Assembly (NCBI GenBank): GCA_018340375.1
Contig: JAFFJZ010000001.1
Location: 62,116,001-62,180,000 of the forward strand
Reading direction: 5' to 3'
DNA: 64,000 bases
Source of the DNA: Gonatopus flavifemur
Taxonomy: Eukaryota > Arthropoda > Insecta > Hymenoptera > Dryinidae
Shown here: positions 61,944 through 64,000 of the stretch, in pieces
Position numbering within the stretch: the first letter of the stretch is position 1
How the letters are laid out: each line of letters opens with the position of its first letter
The notes under the pieces: generated by a model
The model's database searches: none
Told to the model about the DNA's origin: nothing
What the model saw: only the letters and a program-made list of their open reading frames with translations
Program-made: the position numbers and the translations under genes

Positions 61944-62660
61944 TTAAGGGGTTATACCCCCCTTTTTCTCCAAAAACAACGCTTTTTTCAATAATGTTTT
62001 TTTAAGCATTTCTTTATGATAATCATGAACAACTAATCTACCAATCGATTGAGCCGCTCTTCAGGAGTAAGAAAAACTTTTTTTATTGAAGATTTCTCAC
62101 AAAATGGCGGCTGTAGGAGCGTTTTGCAGGAAACTATGGTTTGAAATCGGCAAGCAGCAGAACTCGAAAAGTTTTCATCTGATCGATTTGAAAATTGAAC
62201 TGTAACTTAATCGTATGATTATCTGGTGAAGTACGCACGATTTCCACGATTGGTCAACAGGATTTTGTTTCATGAACAATCAAAGTCGATTTTTTTTTTG
62301 AAAATTCGAATTGTTTGTTCAAGGTCTCGCCGGTTTGCGAAAAAAATTCTTAAAATTATGATCGTGTGTACTTCACTAGATAATCACACAATGAAGTGAC
62401 AGTTCAATTCTCCAGTCGACCGGATGAAAACTCTTCGAGTTCTGCTGCTTGCCGACTTTTAACCATAATTTCCAGCAAAACGCTCCTACAGCCGCCATTT
62501 TGTCAAAAAATCTTCAATGAAAAAAGTTTTTCTCACTCTTGAGGAGCTGCTCAGTCGATTGGTGTATTGGTTGTTCATGATTATCATAACGGAATGCTCA
62601 AAAAAATTATTGAAAAAAGCTTTTTTGTTTTTAGAGAATAAGGGGGATATAACCCATTAA
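61944..62660. mobile_element. Foldback element, 0.72 kb, TTAA target duplication
   Basis: The left end is TTAAGGGGTTATA and the right end TATAACCCATTAA, so TTAA is duplicated at both ends. Arms of about 330 bp match in inverted orientation, for example CTCCTACAGCCGCCATTTTG at 62484 against its complement near 62102. The TTAA site and GGG/CCC termini fit a piggyBac-type MITE. No coding sequence remains. Confidence 0.8.
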
Positions 62661-64000
62661 GTAACTCAGGAATAACTCTCAAAGAAATACCTTTCACTTG
62701 GTCCCGCAATACTATTCAAATGAGAGGAGCGATTAGAACGTTGACTAATAAATATACTAATAAATTATACCTCAGTGTTACCAACAATCTCGACCACAAT
62801 GTGATAGTATATAAAGTGATAATTACCCCCATCATTTCATTGAGAATAAGTATTATAATCACTGTTACCCAGCAAAAATAGTTCAAAGGGATCCAACCAT
62901 GTTTCCATTGAATTGACCTATTTTTTTAAGTTACTTTAACCATTTTTTGGTGATCATAATTATTTTTTTTTGGTAATCATGGCTATAAAAATGTAGTTGC
63001 ACGTTTGCTTCATCGTTTTCTACGATTCTTTTTTTTTATTATATTTTTATTGTTCGAACTGCAACTCTTATCTCTAACTTTCTGGGAGTGAAAAATTTAC
63101 TCTTAAACAGTGAAAATACAGGTAATTTGAAAAAAGTGAGAATTTTCACTCTATTGGAGTGAAAGTTTGGCTCGTCTCAATCTATAAAGAAAAATTTCCA
63201 CTCTCGTTGGACTTGCAGTGTTTTCATTTCTCAGGATTGCATGTTCATTCCAAAAAATCGAGAGAAAATTCCATTTTGTGAGCATTAATGAGTTAAGGAC
63301 ATATCATTCGGGTAAAACCAATATTTCATCGGACAACACTGAAATTGTGCATTTCTGATATTTCTAATCCTGATAATTCTCATCTCCAAGACATCTCAAG
63401 TACTTTGCTTACATCCTTCCACATTGCGAAAATCATTTTACATCATTTTCAATCTCTTAATTGTAGATTGTGATGATACCAAAGTTTGTAAATCCCTCAT
63501 CGGGGTCTGTTACAGTCTCCAACACCCGAAAAGTTGAAAGACTAATGAATAGATGCTAATGATATTCATTTGATGTCACCATAAAAACTTCAATCGGGCA
63601 GTTCCAAATCCAGTTCACATTGAAGTGGGTTAAAATCAGCGCAAGGAGTGATTTTTGTATTTTTTTTCCAATACCTTTTCACATAATGGAATTTTATTGG
63701 AAGAAAAAAAACCTGAGTGAATGCGGTAAAACAAAATTCTTCATCAAAGATTCAACATCTTGACGGAATGAAACATCTGAAAGATCTGAACGATGAAGTG
63801 TTATATAATTAAACCCGGAGAATATTTCGAGATACCTTAACAGTAGAAAAAAAACTTCTATCGGTTTATTTTTTTTCCACGATTTCCTTGTCTTGAAATT
63901 TCAAGATTCAATGGGGGAACGCATTTGCTCCGTAAGCATGGTATAGAATATCGTATGCGTAAAAATAGACACCGGACGTCCCCACTCTTTACCGAATAGC

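Larger units (their letters stand above)
59823..64000 (-). other. Upstream region / noncoding first intron of troponin I
   Basis: The acceptor at 59822 means this region includes intron upstream of the ATG exon. I could not place the first exon or a promoter. It holds two long TTAA-associated palindromes (59975-61327 and 61944-62660) and AT-rich single-copy sequence from 62661 to 64000 with no supportable gene. Confidence 0.5.

Noticed and set aside
1..64000. Bacterial-type features (operons, CRISPR arrays, ribosome binding sites) and tRNA/rRNA genes
   Set aside because: The sequence is clearly insect nuclear DNA; I scanned for tRNA T-loop motifs and regular spaced repeats and found none that hold up.

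Overview
The window is AT-rich animal DNA with long introns, GT-AG splice sites and many short foldback repeats. It is an insect, most likely a hymenopteran; that placement rests on protein sequence remembered from the family, not on a search. One gene can be assigned with confidence: troponin I (wupA, wings up A), the inhibitory subunit of the muscle troponin complex. It runs on the minus strand from the ATG exon at 59822-59779 down to the last stop at 18389, about 41 kb. No complete second gene was found.

Layout of the troponin I gene in transcript order: start exon MADDE (59779-59822); 18-nt microexon RKRLED (53379-53396); N-terminal TnC-binding exon (51889-52017); TnT-binding coiled-coil exon (51427-51550); four mutually exclusive exons, each exactly 101 nt (50735-50835, 49210-49310, 45505-45605, 44262-44362); 44-nt exon (36202-36245); exon with the inhibitory region and distal helix (35696-35837). 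After that come alternative 3' ends, all in a compatible phase: (i) a short terminal exon ending AEWQTKK (35058-35099); (ii) the usual C-terminal exon ending APVEA (32522-32593), with an optional 18-nt microexon upstream (33261-33278); (iii) four widely spaced Pro/Ala/Glu-rich exons (26982-27138, 26713-26793, 20130-20243, 18389-18813). The third set adds 258 residues and resembles the troponin H (TnH) extension that in the waterbug Lethocerus is a flight-muscle form of TnI. An in-frame donor inside the usual C-terminal exon (after 32555) could switch the short form to the TnH-like form.

The core TnI isoform adds up to 214 residues (5+6+43+41+1+33+14+1+47+23), a normal size for insect TnI. The long isoform would be about 449-468 residues depending on which optional parts are included.

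The remaining DNA (1-18388, the large introns and 59823-64000) is repeat-rich. Several families of inverted-repeat (foldback, MITE-like) elements recur: ends CCCTGCT, ends CACTGAGAAA, ends CCACACA, ends TAGGG, ends GTTTGAATCG, and TTAA-flanked piggyBac-like palindromes. A 3.1-kb segment at 9227-12339 has matching terminal repeats and encloses a three-exon, stop-containing relic of a SAM-domain protein. The long palindromes inside troponin I introns would fold into double-stranded RNA in the pre-mRNA.
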